Positions 52,330-53,073 of a DNA stretch of 53,073 nt are shown piece after piece (the first letter of the stretch is position 1; each line of letters begins with the position of its first letter). The stretch covers positions 1 to 53,073 of the forward strand of contig CAYVUR010000003.1 in the NCBI GenBank assembly GCA_964455185.1. Direction: 5' to 3'. The position numbers and the translations under genes are program-made. Below the pieces are notes generated by a model, which saw nothing but the letters and a program-made list of their open reading frames with translations, ran no database searches and was not told the DNA's origin. This stretch comes from CAISTG01 sp964455185 (GTDB lineage: Bacteria; Patescibacteriota; Patescibacteriia; 2-01-FULL-39-33).

Positions 52330-53047
52330 ATGCAAATGCCAACTGTAATGGAACTTTTACAATCAGGGGTACATTTTGGCCATCAAAAAGGCCGCTGGCA
52401 CCCCAAAATGAAACCTTATATTTTTACTGAAAGAAGCGGAGTTCATATTATTGATTTAGAAAAAACTCTAGAAAAATTAGAAAAAGCTTCTGAGTATGTT
52501 TCTAAAGTTGCTGCTAATGGTGGTTACATATTATTTGTCGGTACCAAAAATCAAGGGCAAGCGATTATTAAAAAATACGCTGAAATGTGTGGAATGCCTT
52601 ATATTAATCAACGTTGGGTTGGTGGATTATTTACTAATTATTCTAATGTCAGTAAATTAATTAAAAAATATCGCTCACTTAAAGAACAAAGAGATTCGGG
52701 AGCTCTTAATAAATATACTAAAAAAGAACAAGTTGAATTTAATAAAGAAATTGAAAGATTAGAAAAAATGGTTGGCGGTTTAGAAAATATGACCAAATTG
52801 CCAGAAGCCATATTTGTTTTAGATGTTAANNNNNNNNNNNNNNNNNNNNNNNNNNGCTGTTACAGAAGCTAAAAAAAGAAAAATTACTGTCATAGGTTTT
52901 TGTGATTCTAATATTAATCCAGAGATCCTTGATTATCCTATTCCAGCTAATGATGACGCTGTTAATTCTATTGATTTAATTACTCGTGTTATTGCCGCTT
53001 CTATTAATGAAGGGAAAAATAAAAAAATAGTAGAAACTAAAATTTAA
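52330..53047 (+). CDS. rpsB: 30S ribosomal protein S2, interrupted by an assembly gap
   Basis: S2 of the 30S body. The first part (MELLQSGVHFGHQKGRWHPKMKPY, residues about 7-30; FVGTKNQGQAIIKKYA; MPYINQRWVGG) runs to LDV at about 166. 26 N follow, then AVTEAKKRKITVIGF and DYPIPANDDAVNSI in a different frame. If the true gap were 13 bases the whole gene would be one frame of 234 residues, consistent with normal S2. So the break is a gap-size artefact, not a pseudogene. Confidence 0.9.
52830..52855. other. Assembly gap (26 N)
   Basis: Run of N inside rpsB. Its length is inconsistent with the reading frame; the true gap must be 1 modulo 3 bases (for example 13). Confidence 0.95.
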
Positions 53048-53073
53048 TTTAAATTAACTAAAATTTAATTTAA

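Noticed and set aside
1..53073. CRISPR array, insertion sequence, prophage or integrase
   Set aside because: No regularly spaced repeats, transposase or integrase genes, or attachment-site pairs were seen; the only long repeat is the two-copy leader.
1..53073. UGA recoded to Gly, as in Gracilibacteria/Absconditabacteria
   Set aside because: TGA ends several genes cleanly (for example 999-1001 and 40633-40635) and is not found inside conserved domains.

Overview
The window is about 53 kb of very AT-rich bacterial DNA read with the standard code (TGA is used as a stop). The gene set suggests a reduced Patescibacteria/CPR-type genome, probably Parcubacteria-like. Several housekeeping proteins are pared down: UvrC without its C-terminal modules, AlaRS without C-Ala, TruB without PUA, a short L13, and an RNA polymerase alpha subunit without its C-terminal domain. 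SecA carries a variant zinc tail. Many genes have no Shine-Dalgarno sequence, and several have a -10 box only a few bases before the start codon. No biosynthetic pathways for amino acids or cofactors are seen. The lineage is inferred from gene content, not from a database comparison.

Layout. 1-5280: two copies of an unrecognised gene family, each with a nearly identical structured leader, a strong SD and its own terminator. They flank secA and a small unknown gene, and the second copy is frameshifted in a GA repeat. 5286-13272: repair and envelope genes (mutM, a DUF212/PAP2-like protein, uppP, a CAP-domain protein, mltG, a Ctp protease), then rplI, pyrG and rpmA. 13373-18699: short uvrC, membrane, secreted and lipoprotein genes of unknown role, truB, the threonylcarbamoyl-AMP synthase and a PfkB kinase. 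18701-25338: pyruvate phosphate dikinase, an ADP-forming acyl-CoA synthetase (both can contribute to ATP yield from pyruvate/acetyl-CoA) and murJ. 25439-30121: lepA, a 35-residue membrane ORF, recJ, an RNase HI and tspO. 30125-33708: RNase P RNA (minus strand), tRNA-Gln(CTG), mnmA and alaS.

33734-38050 is a ribosomal/transcription operon (infA-rpmJ-rpsM-rpsK-rpsD-rpoA-rplQ-rplM-rpsI) with tandem promoters, a folded leader and a terminator. 38085-42000: a flippase and two glycosyltransferases (surface polysaccharide), then an RsuA/RluB-type pseudouridine synthase. 42009-43067, minus strand: recR, tRNA-Gln(TTG) and a small basic protein with a decayed tandem copy of its 3' end. 43132-48466: a UvrD-type helicase fused to a RecB/Cas4-like nuclease, a MacB-like permease and a RodA/FtsW protein. 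48508-53047: a zinc-ribbon protein, rplY, the minus-strand genes rpmE, prfA and prmC, and rpsB, which is broken by a 26-N assembly gap.

The best candidate for something undescribed is the cassette family at 1-1049 and 4261-5280. Its leader has a boxA-like start, a long hairpin, a short upstream ORF and a second hairpin. The leader is essentially identical between copies while the encoded proteins have diverged strongly. The tailed, CTD-less alpha subunit is the second observation worth following.
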